Positions 23,951 to 35,951 of a DNA stretch of 64,000 bases are shown here, in pieces. Source of the DNA: Amborella trichopoda (Eukaryota; Streptophyta; Magnoliopsida; Amborellales; Amborellaceae); assembly GCF_000471905.2 (NCBI RefSeq), contig NW_006496825.1, positions 1,218,667 through 1,282,666 of the forward strand, written 5' to 3'. Under the pieces are notes generated by a model, which was given only the letters and a program-made list of their open reading frames with translations, was not told the origin of the DNA and searched no databases. Every line of letters begins with the position of its first letter. The first letter of the stretch is position 1. A program made the translations under genes and the position numbers.

Positions 23951-25254
23951 GGGCACTTTTGCATCAAAATCTAACGTTTTCAGCACCTCCACTGCATAGT
24001 TTTGCATTTTAAAAATTCCATCGACCACTTCCAAGCCATGTCATGGATTTTCATGCATCTTCTGATGTCATTGAGCATAGTTAAGAATAATTATGTATTT
24101 TTGAGCATTTTCTTGAGCACTTTCATGCATAGTTATGCATTTTTTAGCATAATCATGCATTTCTAAGCATTTTCATGCATAGTTACGCATTCTTGGGTAC
24201 TTCTTTGATAGAAAAGGGAGCTCGATGGGCATTTGACCCACAGATTTGTGATTTTTTAGAATCTCCTGGGTGTTTTGGACTAGCCAAGCACCTTCTTTGT
24301 CAAACCTCTGCATATAGGGGAGATGCTGCCGAAATTTTGCAAAATTCTTGATGGTTTTCTTTTCTTCTTTCACTTGAAAACCCTTATCATGCTGAACTGC
24401 CATCTTGCTCATTGCTCACTTCTTTCTTTAGTGCTTCTTTTGTAGTCAAAATTCTTGAGGTGAACCATTTACCGCGCCTTGGAGAATTGGGCACTAATGC
24501 ATATAAAGGCACGTCTTTTACAAGAGCCATGACCCTTGGTGCTCTTGAAACCACTCAGAAGCTGGAATGGCCTTTAAGCATCACCTACATATTAGAATTA
24601 TCTTTATGAAGCTGCAAATGGTGAGCCTGTGATTCGGGGAGATGGTGTACCCATGTTCCATTCTCTTCACGGGAATTTTGATTCAAGTGAAAATCTCCCC
24701 ACTCTAGGGAAAAGAATGTTGGAGAAGAAGGGTCTTCATTGGGCATTTTGTGGGCTCTGATTTGAAGGGGAGCACCAATACATGCGGGGATACAGCACAT
24801 GGATGTTTGACGTCCTTCGATCGCATGCTGAAGATTTTGAAGCCTATGCTTTAGCTGTAGCTTGTCAGTGCTCTACTGGTTACCTGGTTACTATGATAGG
24901 TGCTCAAATACAATCAGGGCCCTCCTAAAGACCTAGTGTCATAAGAGTAACAACTTGCACCTTGATCACAGCGAAGGGGGAATCGCCCTCATTGACATAT
25001 ACTTCAATGGTGGGTTGCCCATGCTGAAGGCAATGTATGAAGAATTCATTCCCAGTAACAAAATAATTTTTTGGACTCAACCCATCAATGGTGAACCACC
25101 CCCTCCAGGTCTTCGTGACTTGATTGAAATTTTCCAACTCCTACATACCTGTAACAACCTTGACTTTCCCGGCCAGATCGAGTGCATGACGGGATAAGGA
25201 GGGAAGAAGGTGAGAAGAGCACTCGACAATGGAAGGTGCACGGCAGAGTATACG
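23951..25254 (-). other. Unrecognised region with minus-strand open pieces
   Basis: About 24,060-24,190 is a degenerate run built of CATGCATAGTTATGCATTTT-like phrases. Minus-strand open pieces at 24,173-24,412 (79 codons, lysine-rich), 24,585-24,800 (71 codons) and 24,925-25,137 (70 codons, with TWRGWFTIDGLSPKNYFV) have ordinary amino-acid composition. They might be parts of one decayed gene or element. I recognise no family. Confidence 0.3.
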
Positions 25255-25410
25255 CGATGATAAGAGAAAGAAGAAGAGAGAGTGCGCACGGTGATAAGAG
25301 AAAGAAGAAGAGAGAGTGCGCATGGCGGTAAGAGAAAGAAGAAGAGAGAGTGCGAATGACGATAAGAGAAAGGAGAAGAGAGAGAGATGCGTACGACAGT
25401 GAGAGAAGCA
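25255..25410. repeat. 34-bp minisatellite, about 4.5 units
   Basis: Units of the form GATAAGAGAAAGAAGAAGAG plus AGAGTGCGCACGG are spaced exactly 34 bp (T of GATAAG at 25,261; 25,295; 25,329; 25,363), then a diverged unit at about 25,400. Because 34 is not a multiple of three, the Ser/Leu/Phe-rich open frames read in all three minus-strand frames here are by-products of the repeat. Confidence 0.85.
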
Positions 25411-26678
25411 GAAAAGAGTGCCATCGTGCGCGATGCCGCAGAGCTTGTGCATGCCCTTGGTTGCCACCTGCTTGCTGCATGACGTCACCCTGCCACTTGT
25501 CAAGCTGCATGACACTAAGGTTGCCACTTGGCAAGCCCAGGATGCCACCTTCCACGTGAGAGAGTTCAAAAGCCCCTTCTCTCCCTTTTTGCTTCACATT
25601 TTGAACCCATCCTTCCCTCTTGAAACACCAACTCCAGCCCCTTGAGCCTTGTGAGAAGAACTTAGAGTGAAGAGGAGGTGGACTGTTTGAGGGATTGTGA
25701 AAGCACCATTGCACACACAAAGTACGTGGGTCACTACCTTGTAGGTCCTCAGTCATGAATCCATGAATTAAGCATGAGTTAAGCATGAATTAAGCATGAA
25801 TCAAGCATGAAGTTGAGCATGAGCATATGTATAAACAATGGCTGCATGTGTACCCTGTTATGTCATGTTTCTGGAAATTTAGCCTACCATTACATGTCAA
25901 AATGAGCAATGAAATCCTTCTTCATTACCATGAGAATTTGTGGAAGGATGTTCTTATGCATCTAATGTATAATATATAATGGTTTTATACTGAAATCTAG
26001 CATGATTTGGGAATTATTGGTTGATCTTTGGGTCATGTTGTGACCACACTTTGAAATTCCAGGGAGGTTTCATGTTTTTGCAATATACTTTTGACTAAGC
26101 AAATGACAACCAAATGACTCCAAATCACCCCCATTTGAAATATACAGGTGTCTACTAACCTTATATGTTTAAACTCAGTTCAAATTCTTTATAAATGGGG
26201 AGCTATGCTTCAATTTGTGAAAACATGTCACTGTTAGCCAATTTCACTGAAATTCAGAACTGTTGCCTCTGTTACCAAAAGCTTTTGAATAACCAAATGG
26301 AGTCCAATTGTATGTAGAGATTAAAAAAAGAATTTGTGATAGACCTTCATCTGAAACAAATCTTAATCAGAGTCCCTTGGATATTTGTGGATGTTTAGCT
26401 GCATATTTAATGTTGTCCATACCTTCGAGCAGTTTTTTGAAGAAAATTAAGTGATCATCATGCTTTTAACTGATAATACAGAAGCTACTAGAAAAAGGAA
26501 ATTTCATAGTATTTTGAAAAAGAAAAGATGGTGGGGTAGATTAACATGGCTATAAGTTATGAGTAGCAAGCGAATCATCTTGTGGTCAAACTTCTAGGGA
26601 AATTATACAAAGTATGTAGATCCAAGTTATAATAAGAGAACATGAAATAATGGAGCCCATGAGTGATAAGCAAGAAGT
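25411..26678. other. No recognised gene; short 11-bp tandem repeat at 25,762-25,826
   Basis: 25,440-25,640 is GC-richer and contains repeated TTGCCACCTG/CTTGC-type phrases. At 25,762-25,826 the phrase CATGAATTAAG is repeated about five times. 25,830-26,678 is AT-rich unique-looking sequence with no coding signal. Confidence 0.5.
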
Positions 26679-27367
26679 TGTTGTGCGCGGAAACTCTAAA
26701 CCCGATGGGTTGATTTTTTTGGCAAATAAAGTATGAGAAAAAGAATTGACAAAACCAAGCAACAAGCAACAAGCAACAAAAACAAAGCAGGAAATAAATA
26801 ACAGAAAAAGAATACCAAGATTTACGTGGTTCGTCACAGATGTAATTACATCAATGGGCAAAGATGAACGATGTTCTTTACTAAATCAAAGAAAAAAAAT
26901 TATAAGACAACTTACTTTAGAGAACCAGATACTCAATCTCCCACAAAGCTTTCTTCTCTACAATTCTATCTCTCTGCAAAAATACCAAAAAATTTCCCTC
27001 TAATTTTTTGGATCTATTTCTCTCTCTAAATAATCCAATATATGGAAAAAGCAAATCACCCAAAGAGGTGGTACATGGGGCTCTTTCTTTTTCATAACTT
27101 TTGGGTACATAAGTTTAACTTTATCTAGTATGAACTCTGATGTCTATCTTAACATAACTAAAACTAACCCAACACGATAATTATCCTAAATAATAGGAAC
27201 TACCCAAAAATAGGAAATCCAAATAGAGGTCGCGTGATGGCCCAATCTCTTGTCAATTTAGAGATATCCAAAATATTTGTTTCCTAAAATTTGGGATCAA
27301 GGTCCCACGAAATATGAAAACCTAGAAATATCACATGGCTTTGCTTGGAATGCAAGGCACATCAACA
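26679..27367 (-). repeat. Copia 3' LTR, 689 bp
   Basis: On the element strand it runs from TGTTGATGTGCC to GCGCACAACA, giving the short inverted termini TGTTG...CAACA typical of Copia LTRs. It contains the ACGTGGTTCG phrase common near the transcription start of such LTRs (about 26,824-26,833 on +). Confidence 0.8.
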
Positions 27368-27386
27368 AATCTCCACCTTGACTTAG
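27368..27386 (-). promoter_or_regulatory. Copia polypurine tract
   Basis: On the minus strand GTCAAGGTGGAGATT directly precedes the LTR start TGTTG. AAGGTGGAGATTTGTTG is the classic plus-strand priming site of plant Copia elements. Confidence 0.85.
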
Positions 27387-27429
27387 ATTCCAAAAGAGAT
27401 TCAAATCGACTGTCTTCTCCACAATCACC

Positions 27430-27960
27430 TCCAAGGCACTCACTTTAGTAACACATTAGTCAAGTCCAAGCATAACTTGAACTTATGTAATGGAATCGGC
27501 TTTGTCAACATCGCAACAACATTCTTCTTAGTGTCAATCTTCAGTGACAAGATATCACCTTCAGCTATGATCTCACGAATAAAATGGTTTCTGACATCAA
27601 TATGCTTCATCCTTGCATGATAAACCTGGTTCTTTGCCAAATGTATTGCACTCTGACTGTCACAATAACTAATAATCCCATCCTGTTGTAAGCTCAAATT
27701 GCTTACAAGCCCTCTAAACCAAATGGCTTCTTTCACTGCCTTAGTAATAGCCATATATTCTGCTTCAATCGTATATAAGGCAACAACGGTTTCTAGCGTC
27801 GACCTCCAACTGATTGGAGCTCTTGCAAGTGTAAACATATAACCTGTAGTAGATCTCCTACAGTCCAAATCACCTACAAAGTCAGCATCAACATAACCAA
27901 CAACCTTGTCACTAAACTTGTTATCTCTATCAAACATTAGACCTACATCTGATGTACCCC
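27430..27960 (-). pseudogene. Copia RNase H domain (fossil)
   Basis: Frame at 27,440-27,937 contains GYVDADFVGDLDCRRSTTGY, ISWRSTLETVVALYTIEAEY, a CDSQSAIHLAKNQVYHAR segment and KHIDVRNHFIRE, the standard Copia RNase H with its Asp-Glu-Asp residues. This domain removes RNA from the cDNA hybrid. Confidence 0.85.
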
Positions 27961-27981
27961 TTAGGTAATGCAGAATCCATT

Positions 27982-28960
27982 TTACTGGATGCCAATGCTC
28001 TTTTCATGGATTAGCCATATACTTGTTAACAACACTAACGACATGAGAAATATCTGGTCGATTGCAAACCATTGCATACATGAGGCTTCCAATTGTACTC
28101 GCATAGGGAACACGTGATATGTATTCTTTTTCAGCATCTGAACTTGGAAATAATGCTGTCGACAATCTGAAATGTGCAACAAGAGGATTACCTACAGGCT
28201 TTGAATTTTCCATCCCAAATCTAGCGAGGACCTTCTCAATATACACCTTCTAAGTTAGCTATAATTTACCGAACTTCGATCTCTACATATCTCCATGGCC
28301 AAAATTTTCTTTGCTGGACCTAATCTTTCATTTTAAATTCTCTGGTAACCTAAGTCTTCAATTTACTGATTTCTAAATAATTCTTCGTAGCAATAAGCAT
28401 ATCATCCACATAAAGCAATAAATAGATGAACAAACCATCAGTAAATCTCTTGAAATAGACACAATTATCATACTTACTTCTAACATACTCGTGTCCAATC
28501 ATGAATGTATCAAAGCATTTGTAGTATTGCTTAGGAGACTACTTTAGGCCGTACAATGACTTCTTCAGCTTGAAGACATGGTCCTCCTTTCTTTTAATAA
28601 CAAACCCTTCTGGCAGAATCATATAAATCTATTCTTCTAACTCTCCATGAAGGAATGCAGTCTTAACATCAAGCTGCTCTAACTCCAAATCAAGCAATGC
28701 CACCATGGCTAGTAAAACCCGAATAGAAGTATGTTTCAAAACTGGAGAGAAATTCTCATTATAGTTAATATATTCTTTCTGCGCATAGCCTTTTGCAACC
28801 AAATGTGCCTTAAATCGATCACCACCAATCTCAAGTGACCCATCTTTCTTCTTATAAACCCATTTACAATCAATTACTCTCTTACCTTTAGGCAACTTCA
28901 CGAGATCCCAAGTACGATTCTTCTGAAGAGACTCCATCTCTTCATTCATGGCTTCACTCC
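27982..28960 (-). pseudogene. Copia reverse transcriptase domain (fossil)
   Basis: Pieces include TWDLVKLPKGKRVIDCKWVY, RFKAHLVAKGYAQKEYINY, FSPVLKHTSIRVLLAMVAL, LDVKTAFLHGELEE and, further down, the IEKVLARFGMENSKPVGNPL and SLMYAMVCNRPDISHVVSVV segments that follow RT in Copia. Broken. Confidence 0.85.
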
Positions 28961-29074
28961 ACCTGCTACTGCTACCATCCTATGTAGCTTCCTTAAAAGT
29001 GGATGGCTCTTGGCTTGTGGTAGCCAACGCATAAGCCACCATGTCTTCAAAACCGTACCGCATGACTGGCTTTT

Positions 29075-30145
29075 TTATTCTCTTTCTCTTTCTAAACTAA
29101 AGCTCTTCCTCAAGTGGAGTAGACTCAATGACCCCCTCATGGTCAACATCTTCCTCTGCTCTCTCATAGGGAATTTCCGACATATAATTTGGTGTATTTC
29201 TGTAGATGTCAACTCCACCTTAACTGCATCACTGCTGCTACAATTTTCCTTTTCTGTACCCTTCTTAATGTGTTTTAACATGACAGACTCATCAAATTTA
29301 ACATCACAACTGATAATAAAATTAGACAACTTAGGATTTGGGCGCCACATTCTATAGTCATTTACTCCATTCATATAACCAAGAAAAATACACTTCTTTG
29401 ACCTTGGACTCAACTTATCATCATTCACATGTACATACGTAGGACAACAAAAAGTTCTTAAATGAGAATAAGCAACAAGTTTACCGGACCATACATCTTG
29501 TGGCGTTTTGTAATCGATTGTTGCAGATGGTGACCTGTTGACGAGGTAACATGCCGTATTGACCGCCTTTACCCAAAAGTTCTTTGACAAACCAACATTA
29601 CTCAACATGTTGCGAACCCTCTCTAGAAGTGTCTTGTTCATGCGCTCAACAACTCCATTTTGTTGCGGCATCTTCAGAGTGGTGAAGTGATGAGCAATAT
29701 ATTAGCTCTTGCAAGATTCACAAATTCTACTGAAGTGTACTCTCCACCATTATTAGGCCTCAAGTACTTGACGTTCTTTTCAGTCTATCGTTCGACCATA
29801 GCTTTCCAATGTTTGAATATGTTAAATATGTCTGCCTTTTTCTTCAATGTGTAAATCCACAGCTTCTTAGAGAAATCATCTATGAAAGAAACAAAGTATA
29901 AAGATCCACCTGTTGAGACAAATGATGCAAGCCCCTAAACATCTGAATGAATATAGTCAAGAATACCTTTTGTGGTATGTTCTGACATGCGAAACTGTAC
30001 CCTACACTGCTTACCATAAACACAATGCTCACAGAAGTTCAACTTGCACTTTTTCACGCCATTGATTAATTGGCATTTGCTAAGTTCTGCCAAACCTCTC
30101 TCACCCATGTGTCCCAATTGCATATGCCACAACTGAGTCAAGTCA
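29075..30145 (-). pseudogene. Copia integrase with GAG-pre-integrase domain (fossil)
   Basis: 29,935-30,141 reads LWHMQLGHMGERGLAELSK and CEHCVYGKQCRVQF (H-H...C-C zinc-binding GAG-pre-integrase). 29,075-29,671 reads MPQQNGVVERMNKTLLERVR with the catalytic Glu region, then LGYMNGVNDYRMW of the C-terminal part. Broken. Confidence 0.85.
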
Positions 30146-31370
30146 GAATCACTATCATCAGATACATTGTTGTTATATCTGTGATAGTATTCCCAAGTAG
30201 CACGTATAAATTCGATCTGATCTTCTTGCCTTTCATCACAACTAGAACACCCTTAAGAATCTTCAAAACTCCACCTTCTCCAACAAATTTGCAGCCATTG
30301 GAGTCTTCTTCAAATCTGGAACATGTCTAACATTAGTCAAGGTTTTGACAACTCCATCATACATCTTGATAGTAATTGTCTCAACACTGATGGTCTTACA
30401 AGCTGCATTATTCCCCATCAAAACTGATCTACCACAATGCTCTTATATGTGGTGAACTAATCCCTATGAGGGTACATATGAAAGAAACATCCTGAATCAA
30501 GAAGCCACGAGTCTTTAGAGTTGTCAAAATTTGTCGAAATCGACAACACATTATCTGTTCCACTTACCGAGCTTCCATCAACTACATTGGCTACTTCAAA
30601 AGCTCATCTTTCTTTCTCGTTGAGTTTCCAACAATCATTTTAAACATACCCTTTTTTCTTGCAGTAATTGCAATAAATATTATTTTTTCTTGATCTAGAT
30701 TTGGATCTGGACCAGCCCCGTTTTTCATTTCTCTGTTCACTTCTCTTAACAAATCTCCCTCTAGCCATTAAACCATATGCATGTGGCTGAGCACTATCAT
30801 ATCTCTCCTCAAATCATTAGAGAGAAGAGTCGAAATTACATCCTCCATCTCTATGGTATCTTTTCCATAAAGCAATGTTGTGATTAGATGATCTTACGAA
30901 TGAGGGAGTGAGGATAACAAAATTATGTCCTTATCCTCATCATCCATTTTAACACCAATATTCCATAATTCACAAATAATTTTATTTAAATAATTCAAGT
31001 GTTCATGGATATCTGTATCTTCATTCATCTACAGGGTGTACAATTTTTGCTTAAAAAACAATCGATTTGTGAGGGACTTCGTCATATACAAACTTTCAAG
31101 CTTCGAACAAAGACTTGATGTTGAATCCTCATTGACAATATTAAATAGCACTTCACTCAATAAGCACAATAAAATAGTACTTATAGCCCTCAGATCTAAG
31201 CCTTCCCAATCCTCATCAGACATGGATTCTGGTTTCTTCGACTTTTCTTTCAGAGCTTTATGTAAACCTTGTTGCACTAGCAAATCCCGAACAATGATTT
31301 ACTAAATTCCAAATTATTTTTGCCATCAGATTTCTCTACCTCGAAGTTTGCATTCGAAACTTTTACTGCT
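30146..31370 (-). pseudogene. Copia gag region with zinc knuckle (fossil)
   Basis: The frame at 31,029-31,283 reads LVQQGLHKALKEKSKKPESM and LESLYMTKSLTNRLFFKQ, the UBN2-type gag of TNT-like elements. A CCHC-like knuckle (YCNYCKKKGYV...C) lies at about 30,640-30,690. An N-terminal KFEVEKSDGKNN-like piece lies at 31,300-31,345. Broken. Confidence 0.8.
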
Positions 31371-31382
31371 ATACTGACAATA

Positions 31383-31465
31383 CCAAATCAAAGAAAAAAA
31401 AATTACAAGGCAACTTACTTGAGAGAACCAGAGGCTCATTCTCCCATAAAGCCTTATTCTCTCTG
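31383..31465 (-). repeat. Copia 5' LTR remnant
   Basis: About 83 bp match 26,882-26,965 of the 3' LTR (shared CAAAGAAAAAAAATTA and CAACTTACTT...GAGAACCAGA), with roughly 80% identity by eye. Beyond 31,465 the similarity ends. Confidence 0.7.
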
Positions 31466-32347
31466 CCACAGTAAAGTGACTTGCATAGTAAATTACTGTT
31501 GATTTCATGTCCATGTCTCATATTGAAGTTCTTCATCTAACTTGTAAAATCAGAAAGAAAACATCTAGTTCTCCAAATCCTTTGATAGCACTCAGGCAAC
31601 ACTCTGATTCATATTATTGCATTCTACCCTCAACAATTTTCTTGATTTATAGACTATGATTCTGTTACCATAAGAGACTGGTTAGATTATGATTAATGAA
31701 TACATTTTCTATGATGAAAATAGCAAAGAACAATTAACTAAGATGCCTACTTTGCTCCATAAATAAAAGACAGAGAAAATACCATAGTTAATGAATAATC
31801 ACTACAAGCAAGAATGCCAACAACAGAAAGAAGCAGTGTCAAAAAGAGAAATTAGCTAGCCTCAAAAAATAATTTCAGAAAGCTACTCGATTGTTGTAGA
31901 TGAATATTGAGAAGATTTATGAGTCAATTAAGAAATATTGGAGATGCTACTCGATTGATGCAGATGAAAATTATAGACAATTTCTAGATTCAATCTTGCT
32001 TCTTCAATTTTTCACTCCCCAATGCATTGATCTCTCTAGAATACTACAAGTCAAGTTTTTACAGAGAAAACCAAAATTCCAAACGGGCTCAAAATGGAAG
32101 AAGAAAACCTACTTTTCTATCTGGTACCCAAAACCCCCAATTTAAACATAACCATTACCTTGTACCGGAAAGCTTGAACCAGAAAGAATAGAAATAACCA
32201 ATCTTTCTAAAAGATAAGCTGGATTAAAAAATTGATCATCTAAAAAGAAAAAACCAGAAGCTGGACTTAAAAAATGGTTTCCATCAATGTATAAAATGAA
32301 AGAAAACTATACATATTTTCTTAAGGCTAAAAACAAAATTGTCGTTT
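31466..32347. other. AT-rich sequence left of Gypsy element 1, intron-like on the minus strand
   Basis: No gene recognised. On the minus strand it is T-rich with plant-intron character. A 22-bp phrase (GCTACTCGATTGATGCAGATG) occurs twice, at about 31,882 and 31,944. If the candidate host exon at 46.7 kb is real, this is the continuation of its first intron. Confidence 0.35.
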
Positions 32348-33779
32348 TGTAGACACCCCATCTAAAACTGTCAAATTCCATGGTTTTCCTGAGCCCTTAG
32401 GACTACAATATTCTAGTAAACCCCCAGATCGTAGATCACCATAGTCCATACTACCTACCATGTGATCTAGAATCCTGCAGATACCCTGTTTTACCAAAAC
32501 AATCACCAAAAATAGTAAAATATGTTGTTCTAACCCAAATGTTTTCCAGAAGCATCACAAGAGCTTGTAGAATAGACCTGAACTGAAAATTCTCAACTTT
32601 GGTAAGTTTTGGTCTGGGCGACACTGGTAGTGCCACCCAACCCAGATTGGGCGACACTGGTAGTGCAGCCCTGCAGACTGGGCAACATTAGAAGTGCCGC
32701 CCACCAGACTGGGCGACACTAGGAGGGCTGCCCACCAGACCAGGCGACGCAGCCAGTGTCACTCGTGACATGGTAGTGCCGCCGAACCCACACTAACCCG
32801 AATTTGAAGATTTTTGGCAGGACAACCCTTAGATCAGTCTTGAAGATTTTTTGCTAATGTCGCCCAACCCAAACTGACCCAAAACGGATGATTTTTGGTA
32901 AGCAGCATCTTGATAGCCCCAAAATCTGCCCTGCATCGGAAAGTGTTAATTTTGAGTAGTTTTGGCTTGGGCAACACTACCAGTGCAGCCCAGTGATAAT
33001 ATCCTGGAAACAACAGTTTCCGCATTCAAGGATGTCCCTTCTATTTTTGGGCAAGGTTCAATGAACCTAGACCATCTTTGGCTGGGAGACATTGCTGGTG
33101 TCGCCCAAGCCCGAGACCCCCAAAAAGGCAGTCCAAGCTTGGTGATTTGCTGGTTAGGGCATGTTGCCTTTTTCAGTCGACTCCTAGTCCATAAAATGAT
33201 ATTTCCGTGGCTGCTTGAGGGGTCTACTCTATTGGCTTTGGAGTTACGTCCGAAAGTTGAAACCCTAGTTTGAGACCTTTTGTAAAACCCTAAACCTGAG
33301 AAGCCTAGACCTAAGAAAACCTAGTTTGAAGCTATCCTTAGGGCAGAAAACCCATTCAACCAAGCTGAGGTCTGGTCAACACACCCATTCAACCAGTCTA
33401 AGGCCTGGTCAACACTTAGAGAAAGAGAGACGAAGAGAACGTCAGTTTTGATACGGGCGAGGCCTCGAAGCCTCGGGATTCCGGGGCCATCTAGCTCGAT
33501 TTGGTATTCTTTCTTACCCTTTTTATTATTTCTTTTATGTTTTATTCAGTTTAATAAGAAATAGTTAGTTTTATTGCTTTTATACGTATTTCATATCTCG
33601 GATCTATGCTGGCTCTGCCACTGATATGAGAACAAATCAGCTCACTCTTGAGTAGATCTGGCCTCAAATCAGAATTCGATTGTCCCCACTGTCTCTACCT
33701 TCTTTTAAAAATCAGTTTGTGGTGCTCAGATCTGAGGGATCTTCATCTTGAAAATCTCTTTGATTTTGCATCGTAAATA
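32348..33779 (+). repeat. Element 1 5' LTR, 1,432 bp
   Basis: Starts TGTAGACACCCCATCT and ends CATCGTAAATA (CA lost by a substitution-like difference from its sister LTRs). It includes a cluster of near-palindromic hairpin units at 32,617-32,780 and one more near 32,948-32,973, and the conserved phrase GCTGGCTCTGCCACTGATAT near the 3' end. Confidence 0.85.
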
Positions 33780-33801
33780 GTTTGTCGCCCACCATGGGGC
33801 A
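33780..33801 (+). promoter_or_regulatory. Element 1 primer-site region
   Basis: GTTTGTCGCCCACCATGGGG directly follows the LTR. The corresponding place in elements 2 and 3 reads GGTGCCCACCATGGAG and AGCGCCCACCGTGGGG. Minus-strand cDNA priming by a tRNA is expected here. Confidence 0.65.
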
Positions 33802-33924
33802 GTTCGAGCTTGATGCGAGCTTTGAAATACATATTTTATTTACTGTTTTTGGTCTAAAGCAATCCCAAGTTCAGTTGTGACCAGGACCCAGGGTTTCTGC
33901 GGTTGCGAAACGCTGTCTGTCTTG

Positions 33925-34232
33925 GGCGACACCGCCAGTGCCGCCTAGGCGGGCTAGGCGACACCACAAGTGCCGCCCAGGTCCAGGGCGACCAACCCTG
34001 TGTCTCCCAAAGACAAAGGTCTCAAAAATTTTCCGTGACCCCACAATCTTATTTTAGGGCCTTGGTTCTTGCTACTCACCAACTTGTAGGTCAAAAATAA
34101 AAAAAATACAAAAAAATATTTTTCTTAAAACTTGTGAATAATGTTGCCTTCTGCGACACCACCAGTGCCGCCTAGATCTAGGCGACACCACCTGTGCCGC
34201 CTAGACGACACTACCTGTGTCGTCTAGATTCA
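33925..34232 (+). repeat. Hairpin-unit cluster in element 1 leader
   Basis: Units at about 33,925, 33,956, 34,151, 34,180 and 34,204 are of the type GGCGACACC-accagt-GCCGCC, each a short imperfect inverted repeat. Confidence 0.75.
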
Positions 34233-35059
34233 GAGTTCCCAAAAAAATCCTAGGACCCCAAGGCACTATTCCAAGCACTTTTTTCTTACTGGTCACCAAT
34301 TTCCGCATCAAAATAAGTTGTTTAAAAAATACAAAAAATATTTTGCTTAAGATCTGTCTTCTTTATTTGTGCTTTAATTTTAATTAATTTGTTAGAAATC
34401 ATGATTTCCATGATTTATCATGCTTAGTTTAACCTTGCTTCATCAAAATTTTTTTAAAAAAAATGAAAATTAAAAAAAAATATTTTGAGGGTTGCTTGCA
34501 CCCTCTTTGAACTGTGTCTAGTTCGAGCCACCCTCAACTCGGGCCACACTAGACTAGGTATAGACTGTGCCTTGTTTCACTGATTTACCAAATACCTTCT
34601 TAGCGGTTGCTTAGCCCTCCATATTTACTGTGCTATCGAGCGAGCTCCGTCTTGAAGCACCGTGTCAAGCGCTTGCTTTATTTCTTTCTTGCATTGTGTG
34701 CCTGCTTGCTTGCCACTTTATTTTTGCTTGCATGCTTCTTTGCACACACTGGACAGGGAATGCTCAAGAAACCAACAAATATTTTCGAAAACCCCCAAAA
34801 TCCACAATAACTGCATGAGGGGAACCTAGTATTGAGAGCCGAGGTGGTTGGGATTCATGTAACTTTAACTGTGAGCGCCCCTCCGTAATCCTTTGCCTCA
34901 AAGGAACTCCGCATATAGTAGGACCTGGTGAAAATCCTATAACATGAGGCCAGGACCTACGTGGGGACCTACTCAGCCTAGTGGCATTTCAATAGTCAGG
35001 AACCCGGTCAGACCAAGCCAACCCATAATTTAGGTCAAAGGTTTTCGAGTGTTGTGCTT

Positions 35060-35700
35060 GCTTATCTCAGTTGTTTAATATTAGCTCTTAGCCTGGATCT
35101 ACTTCTGGTCCGAGCTGAAATCCTCTGAGTCTAAGTCCAGGCTTGTACCTAGCCTAGCCCAGGTTCGAACCAGGTTCACACCCAGGTCCGAACCTAGGCC
35201 CCAGGGGCTCGTGCCTAAACCAACTTTGATCCAATCCAGGTCCACACCCGGTCTGAGTTTCAAAACTCTATTGGTTCAAGCCTAGGCTTGTACCCAAAGT
35301 AGCTCAGTTTCGAACCAGGTTCACACCCAAGTCCGAACCTAGGCCTCCTTTTGGGTCTAAGCCAGGGGCTCGTGCCTAGACCAACTTTGATTCAGTTCGG
35401 GTCCACACCAGGTCTGATTTTAAAAACCCTCTTGGTCCAAGCCCAGTCTTGTACTTAGCCTAGCCCAGGTCCGAACCAGGTTCACACCTAGGTTCGAACC
35501 TAGGCCCCCTTTTGGTTCGATCCAGGGCTCACACCTAACCCAACCTTGATCCAGTTCAGGTCAATACCCGGTCTGATCTTCAAAACCCTCTTGATCCAAG
35601 CCCAGGATTGCACCTAGCTCAGTCCAGGTCCGAGCCAGGCTCACACCCAGATCCGAACCTAGACCCACTCTTGGTCCGAGCCAAGACTCTTACCCATCTA
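35060..35700 (+). repeat. ~160-bp tandem repeat in element 1 leader, about four units
   Basis: CGAACCAGGTTCACAC recurs at 35,166, 35,311, 35,472 and (diverged) 35,631, giving spacings of 145, 161 and 159 bp. The same units appear in the leaders of element 2 (52,860-53,340) and element 3 (63,260-63,660). Each unit contains GGTTCGAACC-like palindromes. Confidence 0.8.
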
Positions 35701-35951
35701 GTCTAGATCTCAGTCTAGGTTCTAGCATATGCCTAAGCTTAGAATTGCCTCTAGTACTAGACTAGGCTTACCCTAGTTCAGGGTCTGAACCAAAACCCAT
35801 TGAGTTTAGCAAGATTCATTCGGTCTAGTCCTAGCCTAGGTCTTAGTTAGGGTTTTGCTGCCCCTAGAGTCAGCCTAGGTCTATTCTAAGCCGTCGACTC
35901 TAGATCTCACCCAAAGTTTAGAATCTAGAACCGATTTAAGGAGAAGTCACT

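Larger units (their letters stand above)
26679..31465 (-). mobile_element. Ty1/Copia element, Tnt1/Tork-like, broken
   Basis: Minus-strand fossil with 3' LTR (26,679-27,367), polypurine tract, then, reading against the + strand, RNase H, reverse transcriptase, integrase, GAG-pre-integrase and gag, and a remnant of the 5' LTR (about 31,383-31,465). Gag-INT-RT-RH order is the Copia order, and the wording of the RNase H and gag matches the TNT 1-94 type. Reading frames are broken in about ten or more places, so it cannot be active. The 5-bp sequence outside the 3' LTR is GAAGT; its partner could not be found. Confidence 0.85.
33802..35950 (+). mobile_element. Element 1 leader with hairpin units and tandem repeats
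   Basis: Non-coding leader between primer site and gag. 33,925-34,230 holds five hairpin-like units. 34,490-34,800 is conserved with elements 2 and 3 (CACCCTC...CGAGCCACCCTCAACT; GCTTGCTTGCCACTT). 35,060-35,700 is a tandem array (separate entry). Long leaders are usual in this lineage. Confidence 0.7.

Noticed and set aside
25077-25786. Long minus-strand open frames rich in Ser, Leu and Phe
   Set aside because: Generated by the 34-bp GA-rich minisatellite, not a protein family.
31326-31514. Possible exon MDMKSTVIYYASHFTVAER... with a GTAAGT after it
   Set aside because: Much of it overlaps the Copia LTR remnant (31,383-31,465), whose 3' LTR copy contains the same GTAAGT, so it is LTR sequence.
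35160-35640. tRNA genes suggested by GGTTCGAACC words
   Set aside because: No A box at the right distance, no cloverleaf and no acceptor stem; the words belong to the leader repeats.
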